From: JBBRQP01 sp038226175
GTDB taxonomy: Bacteria > Cyanobacteriota > Cyanobacteriia > Gloeobacterales > Anthocerotibacteraceae
Assembly: GCA_038226175.1 (NCBI GenBank)
Contig: JBBRQP010000036.1
Location: 1 to 28,156, forward strand
Direction: 5' to 3'
Length of the DNA stretch: 28,156 bases
Program-made: the position numbers and the translations under genes
Shown here: one piece after another, positions 1-8,451 of the stretch
Numbering within the stretch: the first letter of the stretch is position 1
How the letters are laid out: each line of letters begins with the position of its first letter
Notes under the pieces: generated by a model
Seen by the model: only the letters and a program-made list of their open reading frames with translations
What the model was told of the DNA's origin: nothing
Database searches by the model: none

Positions 1-194
1 ATTGCGGTGCCTACGTTCCGAAGATGCTAGCTGATAGGTGGCATTCTTGCCCTGACTGCGGCCTAGAGCTTGACCGAGATGTAAATGCTGCTATCAACAT
101 CAGAAATATTGCCGTGGGACGCACGGTGATTAAAGCTCAGGTAACGCCCTATGCAATAGCAGGGTTCACTGGGAAGCCCGCGTTGTATGCGTAG
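1..194 (+). pseudogene. tnpB: TnpB (IS200/IS605 family) C-terminal part, cut by the window edge
   Basis: An open frame enters from the left edge (first full codon at base 3) and ends with TAG at 192-194, giving 63 residues. It carries the end of the TnpB zinc finger and the last RuvC segment: a Cys near the start, then WHSCPDCG, then LDRDVNAAINI, with the catalytic-type Asp in DRD followed by the NAA..N motif. TnpB is an RNA-guided nuclease carried by IS200/IS605 elements. The frame stops inside the right-end hairpin of the element. Whether the gene is whole cannot be judged because its 5' part lies outside the window; marked partial for that reason. Confidence 0.85.
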
Positions 195-216
195 CATCAA
201 CGTCGGGAGTCGTCAC
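177..216 (+). mobile_element. Right end (RE) of an IS200/IS605-type element: hairpin plus terminal tail
   Basis: Bases 177-207 fold into a long imperfect hairpin (CCCG, CGTTG and ATGC pairing with GCAT, CAACG and CGGG, each side bulged by one base) around a GTA loop. The tail AGTCGTCAC follows. The last 16 bases (201-216, CGTCGGGAGTCGTCAC) recur exactly at 23892-23907, also directly after a hairpin, and the sequences then diverge. This pattern fits the subterminal hairpin and cleavage site of IS200/IS605 elements. The exact cleavage point is inferred from where the two copies stop matching. Confidence 0.75.
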
Positions 217-1007
217 GGGGCGATATACTTGCCTTTCACCTGCACCAAAGCATCACTGAGTTCTTGGTGAATTAGGCCATTAGTTGCCAGTAAACGTCCT
301 GTAGCAAGCATTTGGGGGCTGCCGTCATAGGCGCTGACCTGACCGCCAGCTTCCTGAACTAACACAATCCCCGCTGCAATATCCCAGACTGACAAGCCCC
401 GCTCCCAATAGCCATCCAATCGTCCACAGGCCGTATAAGCCAAGTCCAAAGCCGCTGCCCCATCGCGGCGTACACCCTGGGTAATATGGGTCAAATGACA
501 AAATTCACGGTAATTATTATCTTCTACTTGCCGGCGGTCATAGGCAAATCCGGTTACCAAGATACTGCGCTCTAACGAAGCAATCGACGAAACCCGAATC
601 GGTTGACCATTCACAAAGGCGCCTGTCCCCGTTGCCGCACTAAATAATTCATCTCGCGTTGGGTCATAGATTACGCCTACGGTTGGCACACCATCGACCA
701 ACAAGGCAATCGATACCGCATAAAAAGGATAACTATGGGTGTAATTGGTCGTACCATCCAGTGGATCAATCGCCCAAGTATAGGCATGACTGCCCTGCTG
801 TCCCGATTCTTCTGCCCAGACCGCGTACTCAGGAAAATCTGTTGTTAGAATTCTGAGAATCACCGCTTCTGCGGCTGTATCCGCCTCACTGACCAGATTC
901 CCCGGCGACTTCTCCTCAATACGTTGTAGATTACCCCAGTATTCTCGCAATACCGCACCAGCTTGATAGGCCGCTCGGGTTGCACTGTCTAGTTGCGCTT
1001 GCCACAT
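213..1007 (-). CDS. Inositol monophosphatase family protein (SuhB-like)
   Basis: 264 residues, the usual length for the lithium-sensitive Mg-dependent phosphatases that release phosphate from inositol-1-phosphate, histidinol phosphate or similar sugar phosphates. Metal-site motifs are complete: Glu-Glu at 66-67, the DPLDGT motif at 81-86 preceded by WAI, and the second motif VWDIAAG with Asp209, followed by an EAGG. The substrate cannot be told from sequence. The ATG at 1007 is the natural start. The TGA stop (213-215) lies within the terminal CGTCAC of the adjacent IS element, so the native C-terminal residues were probably replaced on insertion; the catalytic part is untouched. It is separated from the convergent mobile element and from the upstream mscS-like gene by a short gap. 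Confidence 0.9.
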   Translation of the reverse strand: MWQAQLDSATRAAYQAGAVLREYWGNLQRIEEKSPGNLVSEADTAAEAVILRILTTDFPEYAVWAEESGQQGSHAYTWAIDPLDGTTNYTHSYPFYAVSIALLVDGVPTVGVIYDPTRDELFSAATGTGAFVNGQPIRVSSIASLERSILVTGFAYDRRQVEDNNYREFCHLTHITQGVRRDGAAALDLAYTACGRLDGYWERGLSVWDIAAGIVLVQEAGGQVSAYDGSPQMLATGRLLATNGLIHQELSDALVQVKGKYIAP

Positions 1008-1078
1008 CAGTAATTACTTATCTGACCTTCGTTAGTTTACGGTAATCCGAGGAAATTGGGTGAAAAAGCTCTTGCGTC

Positions 1079-1978
1079 TCAGGAACTCTCTTCAGGTTCA
1101 GTAGAGGCCTGAGACTGCACCGGACTACTTGCAGGAATCGGCACAAAAGTATTAGAAAAGGCGATAGCTACCCCCGCTTTATCTAGAGTGCGTTTGATAC
1201 GACGGCGCAGTTCACGCATCACTTCCCACTGTTTACCAGGTAGAGTTTTGACTGCAGTGCGGATAATGACCCCTTGCTCTGCTAAGTCTTCGACGCCCAA
1301 AACCTGAAAATCTTCCAATAAAAGCATATCCCAAGGCGTTTCTTGTTTTAGCTGGGTGCCTACTTGCTTGAGTAACCCCATCGCCTGATCCACATCTTCG
1401 TCATAGGTCACCCGGACATCAACCAGCGCTCGCGACCAAGTGCGTGTTAGCACGGTTACCCGACTAATGGTGCCATTAGGAATGATATGAACACTACCAT
1501 CCTGCGCTCGGAGGATCGTAGCGCGCAAATCCATTTTCTCGACGGTTCCCATTAACGTATCAATACGGATAATATCGCCTACCCCATATTGGTTTTCAAA
1601 GAGGATAAAAAAGCCTACTATGATGTCTTTGACTAAGTTCTGTGCCCCCAAACCTACAACAATCCCGACAATCCCAGCTCCGGTTAGAATTGGGGTAATA
1701 TTCATGCCCAAATATTCCAAACTTATCACCGCAGCAACGCCCCAGACCACAATACGTCCCGAGCTATTGAGGATAGTGGCTAAGGTGTCAGCTCGTTTTT
1801 CGGCATCAGAGCGATGGGTTGGGTCATGGTCATCAACAAACGCGCGAAATCGTTTGAGTGTAAACTCAAGTAAACGCAAAATGCCCAAACTAAAAAGAAT
1901 CGTAAGCGATATTTTGATAAAGGGAATAGCTAGACCCAAGACGTGCTGCTCCAGCCAAGCTACCAAGGGAGAAGCCAT
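1079..1978 (-). CDS. Small-conductance mechanosensitive channel family protein (MscS-like)
   Basis: 299 residues. A hydrophobic N-terminus (about 15-40), a second membrane segment (about 75-100), then the pore-lining TM3 and beta-domain signature: GIVVGLGAQNLVKDIIVGF, FENQYGVGDII, and the GTVEKMDLR and IPNGTI elements that define MscS. The C-terminal part is the alpha-beta cytoplasmic domain. MscS channels open under membrane tension and release solutes on hypo-osmotic shock. It is the last gene of the CorC-like, sulfotransferase and MscS operon; its ATG lies 5 bases after the stop of the sulfotransferase-like gene. The last 20 or so residues are low-complexity and Ser/Glu-rich. Paralogues are common, so no gene symbol is given. 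Confidence 0.92.
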   Translation of the reverse strand: MASPLVAWLEQHVLGLAIPFIKISLTILFSLGILRLLEFTLKRFRAFVDDHDPTHRSDAEKRADTLATILNSSGRIVVWGVAAVISLEYLGMNITPILTGAGIVGIVVGLGAQNLVKDIIVGFFILFENQYGVGDIIRIDTLMGTVEKMDLRATILRAQDGSVHIIPNGTISRVTVLTRTWSRALVDVRVTYDEDVDQAMGLLKQVGTQLKQETPWDMLLLEDFQVLGVEDLAEQGVIIRTAVKTLPGKQWEVMRELRRRIKRTLDKAGVAIAFSNTFVPIPASSPVQSQASTEPEESS

Positions 1979-1983
1979 CGGGA

Positions 1984-3081
1984 TTAAGGTACATCCGCTA
2001 AAGCAGCGGCTTGGCTATGAGTGTAATACTCTGCAGCCTCAGGCGCATAGGTTGCAAGAAATTCTTCAATGCGCTGGGCACTAGTGACCGCTGATGCCGT
2101 AGTCAACAAGGTTTGCGTTGCCAGGGTATCTGGTAGCTCCAAAAATTGTGCTAACCTAGCGAGCGTCACTGCGGGCTGAGCTTGTAGCTGCTCATAGGTC
2201 AGATGCAAAACCGGATTAGGTAAATCAAAAATTTCATGATTGAGTACGCCCGTCAGCACACCATAGCAAGAGGCTAAGACTTTTTCAGTAACAGTGCCCG
2301 ATGGAGCGAGGGGCAGGTCACTTAAAGGACGGATATTATTTGTAAAAGCGGATAAGGCTTGCTGAGGCGCACGGGCGAGATGAATAAATTTAGCACTCGG
2401 GAAAAGATAGCTAAATAGGCGCGGTGAGAGGGAAGCTGCTGCTGTTGTGCCCAAAAATAGCTGGACGGGACGCTTGCGCCGCCGCCACGTAAATACAGAT
2501 TTTTGGACGGCTTCACGGAATTTATTGACCTGATAGCGATTAAGAAAGTTTTCGGGCTGGCCTTCGCGGATACGGTCGTTGAGTTGTTGCAGATAGCTCG
2601 CAAATTCACGATGGCGACTGAGGATCACATCCTCTTGGCCAATCAGTAGCTCTCGTACTGCCGCTAAGCCATAGCGCCCTTGCACCAACGGATGATTACA
2701 CATGGCCAAAAATTCGTGTAGTCCAGATTCCGGACTCTGAAGATTATAGGTTAGACTTTGGTGCATTTCTTCGCGGATTAGCCCACGCAAACTATCCATC
2801 CACAGGTCACTCAATAAATAATGATCGACAATGCTCAATTGACCTAAGGCAAAATAAGCGATTTCGGGACAATGCTGGCATAGTAGCGGATAAAGAAGAT
2901 CGGCGCCGCTCTGGGGTACCCCCAACAAAAATACTGGCTGAAAATCCGTGACCGGCTGATAGCGCCACTGCTGCTCTAAGCCCCGCTCTAGACTATCAAG
3001 CCACTGCCCACTTAGGGGGTTATTTTCGAGACCGTAGCTGACAAAAGCCGATAAGACACTGGTGGAGCGCGCGTTAAACAT
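1984..3081 (-). CDS. Sulfotransferase-like protein
   Basis: 365 residues. A strand-loop-helix PVFLLGVPQSGADLL at about 49-63 resembles the 5'-phosphosulfate loop of PAPS-dependent sulfotransferases. Later AKFIHLARAPQQALSAF has the layout of the 3'-phosphate-binding element (Arg then Ser), and VLHLTYEQLQAQP followed by LARLAQFLELP is the typical C-terminal segment of the family. The first loop lacks the usual basic residue (Gln57 where Arg or Lys is common), so the protein may be divergent. The acceptor is unknown. It overlaps the upstream transporter gene by one base (stop/start junction at 3081) and is followed within 5 bases by the MscS gene, so the three are probably co-transcribed. Confidence 0.75.
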   Translation of the reverse strand: MFNARSTSVLSAFVSYGLENNPLSGQWLDSLERGLEQQWRYQPVTDFQPVFLLGVPQSGADLLYPLLCQHCPEIAYFALGQLSIVDHYLLSDLWMDSLRGLIREEMHQSLTYNLQSPESGLHEFLAMCNHPLVQGRYGLAAVRELLIGQEDVILSRHREFASYLQQLNDRIREGQPENFLNRYQVNKFREAVQKSVFTWRRRKRPVQLFLGTTAAASLSPRLFSYLFPSAKFIHLARAPQQALSAFTNNIRPLSDLPLAPSGTVTEKVLASCYGVLTGVLNHEIFDLPNPVLHLTYEQLQAQPAVTLARLAQFLELPDTLATQTLLTTASAVTSAQRIEEFLATYAPEAAEYYTHSQAAALADVP

Positions 3082-4376
3082 CAGGTTGCCTCAGCTATTT
3101 CCGGTTCCAGCCGTTCTATTTTAACTTGTCGGGATTCGAGAACAGTGACCTCGACATCCGTATCAGGAACTACCAGCGAATCGCCTGGAATTGGGGCGCG
3201 TTGCAAATATTGATACAGCAGACCCCCTACCGTCACATGGTCATCGCGGGGCAATTCAAGATCGAGTTCATTGTTAACTACAGCCAGATGAGCATGAAGT
3301 TTGAAAATACCACTGTGGTCACCCAGACGCTTAAATTCTTGTTCCTCTTCAGTGTCGTATTCATCACGGATCTCGCCGACGATTTCTTCGAGCAGGTCTT
3401 CGAGGGTCACCAGACCAATCGTGCCACCGTATTCATCGCAAACAATTGCCATATGGCAGCGGTCTCGTTGCATATCCCGCAGCAAATCAGCGGCAGCTTT
3501 GGATTCGGGGATAAAGCTGACTGGGCGGACAAGCTGTTTGACACGCTGGGCTGTGCCTAGTTCGGGTCGCCACTCGCGCAGCAGGTCTTTGGTATGAAGG
3601 ATACCGATAATATTATCGATATCTTTTTCATAAACTGGTAGGCGCGTATAGTCGGTTTCTCCAGCCAAGTCACGGGCTTCAACTAAGGTTTGCTGGGCTT
3701 CGATTGCGACCATTTGTACCCGAGGCACCATCAGCGTACGGACAGCCAAATCCCCTAACTCGACAACGCCAAAGAGCATTTTGCGCTCTTGATCATTGAC
3801 TTCACCAGTTTCGCTAGCAATCTCGATCATATTTTTAATTTGATCCGTCGTCACTGAGCGGTCGGCATTACCCGTTGAGTTACCCGTGGCTCTCAGGAGT
3901 AGATTAGTCGCCACACTAAAAAAAGTGACCAGTGGAGCACCGATTTTAGAAAGCCACTCTAAAGGTGGTGCCAGATAGAGTGCGATGGGTTCGGGGTTGG
4001 TTAAGGCTAGGCGTTTAGGAAATAATTCACCAAATAAGAGCGATATAGTGGAGACAACAATCGTGACTAAAATAAAAGCAGCGGTGCCACTGTAATTACC
4101 CAGTAGTGGCTTGAGCATCACGGAAAAAGGTTCGGTGAGACCCGTGGCGGCCTCAGCTGAAGCAAAAAAGCTTGCAAAAGTAACGCCGACTTGGATGGTG
4201 GCGAGCATTCTAGTTGAATCGCGGGATAAATTTTCGACCGCTTGAGCGCGCGGATCGCCTTTATCTAGCCATTGTTGCAGACGGCTACGGTCAACGGAGA
4301 CAATCGCAATTTCGGCGCTGGCAAAAAAGGCGTTAATGAGAATCAGACAGGCAATAATGGCTATATCAGCAGTCAT
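3081..4376 (-). CDS. CNNM/CorC-HlyC family transporter-associated protein (DUF21, CBS pair, CorC_HlyC)
   Basis: 431 residues in three parts. Residues 1-180 form the DUF21/CNNM membrane domain with several hydrophobic segments, starting ADIAIIACLILINAFFASAE. A CBS-domain pair covers about 200-325 (RTLMVPR at its start, VCDEYGGTIGLVTLEDLLEE at its end). The C-terminal CorC_HlyC domain covers about 340-425. Family members act in Mg2+ or Co2+ export and are often misnamed hemolysins; the true substrate here is not shown. The ATG at 4376 opens the operon with the sulfotransferase-like and MscS genes. The 137-base gap to the divergent M50-like gene should hold promoters for both sides, but I see no clear -35/-10 pair. 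Confidence 0.92.
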   Translation of the reverse strand: MTADIAIIACLILINAFFASAEIAIVSVDRSRLQQWLDKGDPRAQAVENLSRDSTRMLATIQVGVTFASFFASAEAATGLTEPFSVMLKPLLGNYSGTAAFILVTIVVSTISLLFGELFPKRLALTNPEPIALYLAPPLEWLSKIGAPLVTFFSVATNLLLRATGNSTGNADRSVTTDQIKNMIEIASETGEVNDQERKMLFGVVELGDLAVRTLMVPRVQMVAIEAQQTLVEARDLAGETDYTRLPVYEKDIDNIIGILHTKDLLREWRPELGTAQRVKQLVRPVSFIPESKAAADLLRDMQRDRCHMAIVCDEYGGTIGLVTLEDLLEEIVGEIRDEYDTEEEQEFKRLGDHSGIFKLHAHLAVVNNELDLELPRDDHVTVGGLLYQYLQRAPIPGDSLVVPDTDVEVTVLESRQVKIERLEPEIAEAT

Positions 4377-4513
4377 TGGGGCCTTGGGTAACTCATCCAG
4401 TAAGCCAGGGCTACATAATATACCACTTTAGCATACAGATTTTTGGGAGCCGTGCAGCGACTGGCACACCTAAGCCATTCTCGCTAGATTGAAGAAGTAA
4501 TGCGGACGCCACG

Positions 4514-5191
4514 ATGAATTCTGTGCCTGTAGCTAAGACCCTGACCCCAAGTCTAGTTTGGCTGATCCTAGGTTTAGCAATCGTTAGCAGTGTCCTATTT
4601 TGGGACACACCTTTTTTATTGCCCCTAAAAATTTTTACCGTCTATCTCCATGAAGTTTGCCATGCATTAGCGGCTTTGCTGACCGGAGGCGTGCCTGTCG
4701 CCTTGAGTGTACGCCTAGACGAATCAGGATTAACGCAAGCTCGGGGTGGCTTTTTTCCGTTGATTGCAGCAGCAGGGTATGTGGGAACTGCGGCCATAGG
4801 CGCGTTGCTAATCGCAGCAAGTCGCCATCCTTGGTTGCAACGTAGTGCGGTGACCCTGCTGTGTGGACTACTTTTGTATCTGACAGTAACAGCTTTGTAT
4901 CCTTGGCAATGGGAATTTTGGGCAGGCGCGGGCTTGGCTTTTGGTTGGTTAGCTATCAATTTTCTGTGGCCTAGGTTAGCTTTAGGACTCAACTTATTTA
5001 TAGGTAGTTTTTTGTGTGTTTATTCAGTTCACGACTTTGGTGATTTTTTATATGCCGTACAGTCTACCGATGCTGGGATTTTAGCAAATAGCTGGGGCTT
5101 ACCCTTTTTGGCTTGGCCGATTGCTTTAGTATGGATTGCGCTTAATGTGCTGATGATGGGTCAAGCCCTGCGCTATGTGCTGCGTGGTTGA
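4514..5191 (+). CDS. M50-family (M50B-like) membrane metallopeptidase
   Basis: 225 residues, almost wholly hydrophobic, with about six to seven membrane segments. The zinc-binding motif HEVCH lies at 46-50 in a membrane helix, followed by ALAALLTGG, the usual surroundings of the M50B-like peptidase family. Such proteins are thought to cut substrates inside the membrane, but this family is poorly studied and no target can be named. The ATG at 4514 is the first in frame. The next gene begins 19 bases after its stop, so it is probably co-transcribed with the radical SAM gene. The second zinc ligand region is not obvious to me. Confidence 0.8.
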   Translation: MNSVPVAKTLTPSLVWLILGLAIVSSVLFWDTPFLLPLKIFTVYLHEVCHALAALLTGGVPVALSVRLDESGLTQARGGFFPLIAAAGYVGTAAIGALLIAASRHPWLQRSAVTLLCGLLLYLTVTALYPWQWEFWAGAGLAFGWLAINFLWPRLALGLNLFIGSFLCVYSVHDFGDFLYAVQSTDAGILANSWGLPFLAWPIALVWIALNVLMMGQALRYVLRG

Positions 5192-5210
5192 AGGTTTACA
5201 ATAGTGACTG

Positions 5211-6161
5211 TTGTACTTTTTTGAGACCGTGACGTTACCTTATAACCAGCATAGTGAAGCGCTCAAACGACGTTTCGGCGAGAAAATTTTTAAGGTGACC
5301 TTAGATGCGGGCTTTAACTGTCCTAATCGGGATGGCACTAAAACTTGGGGCGGCTGTACCTTTTGTGATGCCTCAGGGTCTTCGGCTCAGATTGCCCCAC
5401 CGACGCTGTCCTTAGACGAACAACTCGCCCTCGGGATGCAAGGTTGGCGCAAACGTTATGGGGCTAAGGCGCGTAAATTTATCGCTTACTATCAGGCTTT
5501 TACAAATACTCACGATACGCCTGAGCGTTTGCGCAAGGTCTATCAAGCGGCGATTGACCATCCTGATGTGGTGGGCTTGGCGATTGGTACCCGCCCGGAT
5601 TGTGTGGGAGAGCCTGTCCTAGACCTACTTGAAGAATTGGCGCAAAGGAAATATCTGTGGGTCGAGTATGGTCTACAAAGTGCTCATAATGTGACCTTAG
5701 AGCGCATCAATCGTGCCCACACTGTCGAAGAATATAGCGATGCGGTACGTCGCACCCAAAAACGTGGCCTTGATATTTGTGGTCATTTGATTCATGGCTT
5801 GCCCGGTGAAACTCTCGAGATGATGTTGCACTCCGTACAGGTTTTGGTGAATTTACACATAACCGGGATCAAAATTCATTCGTTACATATTGTCAAAGGC
5901 TCAATCATGGCCCAACAATATCGACGCGGTGAGATTCCCATGTTTAGCCTCGAAGAATATGTGCATTGGGTCTGCGATTCGTTGGAATTATTACCTTGGG
6001 AAATGGAGATTCATCGCTTGACCGGAGATGGTCTAAAACATCTCTTGCTCGCGCCAGATTGGTCACAAGATAAACGTAAAGTATTACAAGCGATTGAACA
6101 AGAACTGCGCCGCCGGGGTACACAGCAAGGTTCGCGGGTGCAATCTTTAGCGCATTACTGA
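5211..6161 (+). CDS. Radical SAM protein, TIGR01212/YhcC family
   Basis: 316 residues. The N-terminus has the family pattern: PYNQ, a FGEKIFKVTLDAGFNCPNR stretch, then Cys37-x11-Cys49-x2-Cys52 (GGCTFC), the 4Fe-4S and S-adenosylmethionine site. Later VEYGLQSAHNVTLERINRAH and HLIHGLPGET match the conserved radical SAM/Elp3-like core. The reaction is not established for this family. The start is TTG at 5211: the frame is closed by TGA at 5205-5207, no ATG lies nearby, and homologues begin at this point. A weak GAAGG at 5190-5194, overlapping the end of the M50-like gene, may serve as ribosome site. Confidence 0.9.
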   Translation: MYFFETVTLPYNQHSEALKRRFGEKIFKVTLDAGFNCPNRDGTKTWGGCTFCDASGSSAQIAPPTLSLDEQLALGMQGWRKRYGAKARKFIAYYQAFTNTHDTPERLRKVYQAAIDHPDVVGLAIGTRPDCVGEPVLDLLEELAQRKYLWVEYGLQSAHNVTLERINRAHTVEEYSDAVRRTQKRGLDICGHLIHGLPGETLEMMLHSVQVLVNLHITGIKIHSLHIVKGSIMAQQYRRGEIPMFSLEEYVHWVCDSLELLPWEMEIHRLTGDGLKHLLLAPDWSQDKRKVLQAIEQELRRRGTQQGSRVQSLAHY

Positions 6162-6215
6162 TGTTCGAGCGCACTTGCACAACAAATCCTAAATTTTTAC
6201 GTTAAAGTAAGGGAC

Positions 6216-6230
6216 ATGTTCATGTATTGA
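6216..6230 (+). other. Four-codon micro-ORF overlapping the lytic transglycosylase start
   Basis: ATG TTC ATG TAT TGA lies right after the only good Shine-Dalgarno-like stretch in this gap (TAAGGGA, 6208-6214) and overlaps the candidate TTG start at 6227. It could feed ribosomes to the transglycosylase by stop/restart, or be chance. Confidence 0.25.
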
Positions 6231-8353
6231 TTCTCATGCCTAATCCCAAAATAATCTGGTCACTTCTGGCGGCAACAGGTCTACTAGGTAGTGTTGCAGT
6301 CGCTCACTTTAGTAGTTGGGCAAATAGTGGCAGTAGTATCCCTCTTAGTCCTAAAGCACCTCGTTCAGAACGGATTCAACAATTAGAAAGTTTGGTCAAA
6401 CAAGCCAAATCTCCTCAAGAACAAGCCCAGTGGCGCTATATTTTGGGCGCGACGCTACAAGATGCGGGTAATTATGGTCAGGCACTCAAAATCTTAGACG
6501 GACTTCAGACGCAATATGCAGTTTTAAAAGAACAAATCTTAGCCAGACAAGCCCAATTACTCGCCGCTAATCTGCAACCTTCCCAACAAAAATGGCAAGA
6601 AGTCAGCCAACTTCGCGGCACTTTGCAACCGGAAGCGCTCTATCAACTAGGCGTACAAGGAGATCGCAACAGTTGGCAACAACTACTCGCCCAATTTCCG
6701 GCCCATCCGCGTACAGCCCAAGTTTTAAGCCAAGTTTTGAGTGAAAACCCAACTAACCTAGATTATTTCCGGCAGTGGATTACGTATTTTAGCGACCAGC
6801 CTCAGAGTGTCCGCTATGCCAAGCAGATGGAAACTTTGACCTTCTTGACCCCGCAGGATTGGGAATTATTAGGCAAGTTATATTACCGTAACAAAGAATA
6901 TGACCGGGCACGTTTGGCCTATGGGCGGGCGACTGAGAGTGCGGCAAATTTATTGCAACTAGCTAACAGTTATCAAGCCCTCAAGCGCACTGATGATGCT
7001 GTAGCTACCTACGAACTGATTATTAACCGATACCCCCAAAGCCCGGAGGCGGGTCGCGGGCAGCTACAAGAGGCCAAGTCATTACCCAAAGAACAACGGG
7101 CGACTTTTTATCAACAGGTAGCACGCAGTTATCCGGCTGTGGCCGACCAAGCCCTTTGGCAAGCCGCTAAAATCAGTACAGGGGGATTACAAGCTCAGCT
7201 TTATCAACAGTTAGCCACGCAATTTCCTAAGAGTGAACATGCGGCTGATGCGACTTGGGATATTGCTTGGACGGCTAGTCAAACCGGAGATACTGCCACA
7301 GCCCGACGTTGGGGTGAACGGGCGCTCACTACTTTGAGTGCAGATAAATATGCTACGCCTCGGTTAGGGTTTTGGGCTGGACGCTGGGCTGATAGTGTTG
7401 GTGATACCCAAGCCGCTCAAACGCTGTATCGTACTGTTCTGCAACGGTTTCCGGCTTCTTATTATGGTTGGCGCTCGGCGGTACACTTGGGTCTAGATGC
7501 CCGTGAAGGCAGCTATAACATTCGGGAAAATCCGCCGGTAGTAGTACGCCTTGATCGCCAAGCACCAGCGAGTCTGCCCGGTGGTTCACCAGCGGTCAAA
7601 GAGCTATATCGTCTCGGGTTAGCCCAAGAAGCTTTGACCCAGCTTCAGCTAGAAAACTATCAACAGCAGGATCGGTCGGTTGTACTGCGGGCAACTGAGG
7701 CGGTGATCCGTCAGCAATTGGGACAAAGCCTAATAGCACTTAAGCAACTAGGGGCTCTGGCCTTTGAGGACAGTCAACCGATGAAGACGTTACACAAAGA
7801 ACGGTCTTTTTGGGAAGCGACTTATCCTACGCCTTACTGGAATGACCTAATCACTTGGTCTACCCAAAATAAAGTCAACCCTCTGCTCGCATTATCCTTG
7901 ATGCGCCAAGAGTCAGCCTTTGAGCCAGCAATCAAGTCATCTTCTGGAGCTTTGGGTCTAATGCAGCTGATGCCAGCAACGGCGCAGGATGTGGCTCGCA
8001 AACTCAATCTCAGCGATTATTCTCTGACGAATCCCAGCGATAATATGCGTCTTGGTACTTGGTATCTAGCCCATACCCATGACCGCTGGCAGGATAGTTC
8101 TTTGCTGGCCGTGGCGAGCTATAATGCAGGTCCTGGCAATGTCTCGAAATGGATGAAAATTCTCCCCATTAATGACCCAGAGCTATTTGTGGAACTGATT
8201 CCTTTTAAGGAGACGAAAGGCTATGTCAAGTCAGTCTTTAGCAATTATTGGAATTACTTGCGTTTGTACAGTACAGAGTTTCAGCAACAAGTAGCACCTT
8301 TGAGTAAAGGCAAAATTCTTGCTGCTGCTGACACCAATAATCCACCAGTTTAA
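6227..8353 (+). CDS. Lytic transglycosylase, Slt70-like, with TPR-rich N-terminal part
   Basis: 708 residues from TTG 6227, or 705 from ATG 6236, which gives a neater signal sequence (short basic start, hydrophobic ILWSLLAATGLLGSVAVA-type core at about 8-30). A long alpha-helical region with TPR-like repeats (about 60-420) leads to a C-terminal SLT domain. That domain has the catalytic Glu in MRQESAFEP (Glu562 from TTG), GALGLMQLMPATA, NPSDNMRLG and ASYNAGPGNV. Such enzymes cleave the MurNAc-GlcNAc bond of peptidoglycan in the periplasm, forming 1,6-anhydro products. Length and layout match Slt70-like proteins of cyanobacteria. The AAGGGA ribosome site lies 13 bases before the TTG and 22 before the ATG, so the start is uncertain. 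Confidence 0.92.
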   Translation: MILMPNPKIIWSLLAATGLLGSVAVAHFSSWANSGSSIPLSPKAPRSERIQQLESLVKQAKSPQEQAQWRYILGATLQDAGNYGQALKILDGLQTQYAVLKEQILARQAQLLAANLQPSQQKWQEVSQLRGTLQPEALYQLGVQGDRNSWQQLLAQFPAHPRTAQVLSQVLSENPTNLDYFRQWITYFSDQPQSVRYAKQMETLTFLTPQDWELLGKLYYRNKEYDRARLAYGRATESAANLLQLANSYQALKRTDDAVATYELIINRYPQSPEAGRGQLQEAKSLPKEQRATFYQQVARSYPAVADQALWQAAKISTGGLQAQLYQQLATQFPKSEHAADATWDIAWTASQTGDTATARRWGERALTTLSADKYATPRLGFWAGRWADSVGDTQAAQTLYRTVLQRFPASYYGWRSAVHLGLDAREGSYNIRENPPVVVRLDRQAPASLPGGSPAVKELYRLGLAQEALTQLQLENYQQQDRSVVLRATEAVIRQQLGQSLIALKQLGALAFEDSQPMKTLHKERSFWEATYPTPYWNDLITWSTQNKVNPLLALSLMRQESAFEPAIKSSSGALGLMQLMPATAQDVARKLNLSDYSLTNPSDNMRLGTWYLAHTHDRWQDSSLLAVASYNAGPGNVSKWMKILPINDPELFVELIPFKETKGYVKSVFSNYWNYLRLYSTEFQQQVAPLSKGKILAAADTNNPPV

Positions 8354-8451
8354 TTAGCTAGCGTACGTTCTCTTTTTCCAAGTTTTTGCAAGTGTCAAAA
8401 GGCTAAATTATTAGGAGCGTTTGCTCTAGTCGGATCGCCACACACGCTGCA

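Noticed and set aside
4411..4608. 65-codon minus-strand open frame between the CorC-like and M50-like genes
   Set aside because: Half of it is antisense to the M50-like gene and the rest is intergenic; no coding signs.
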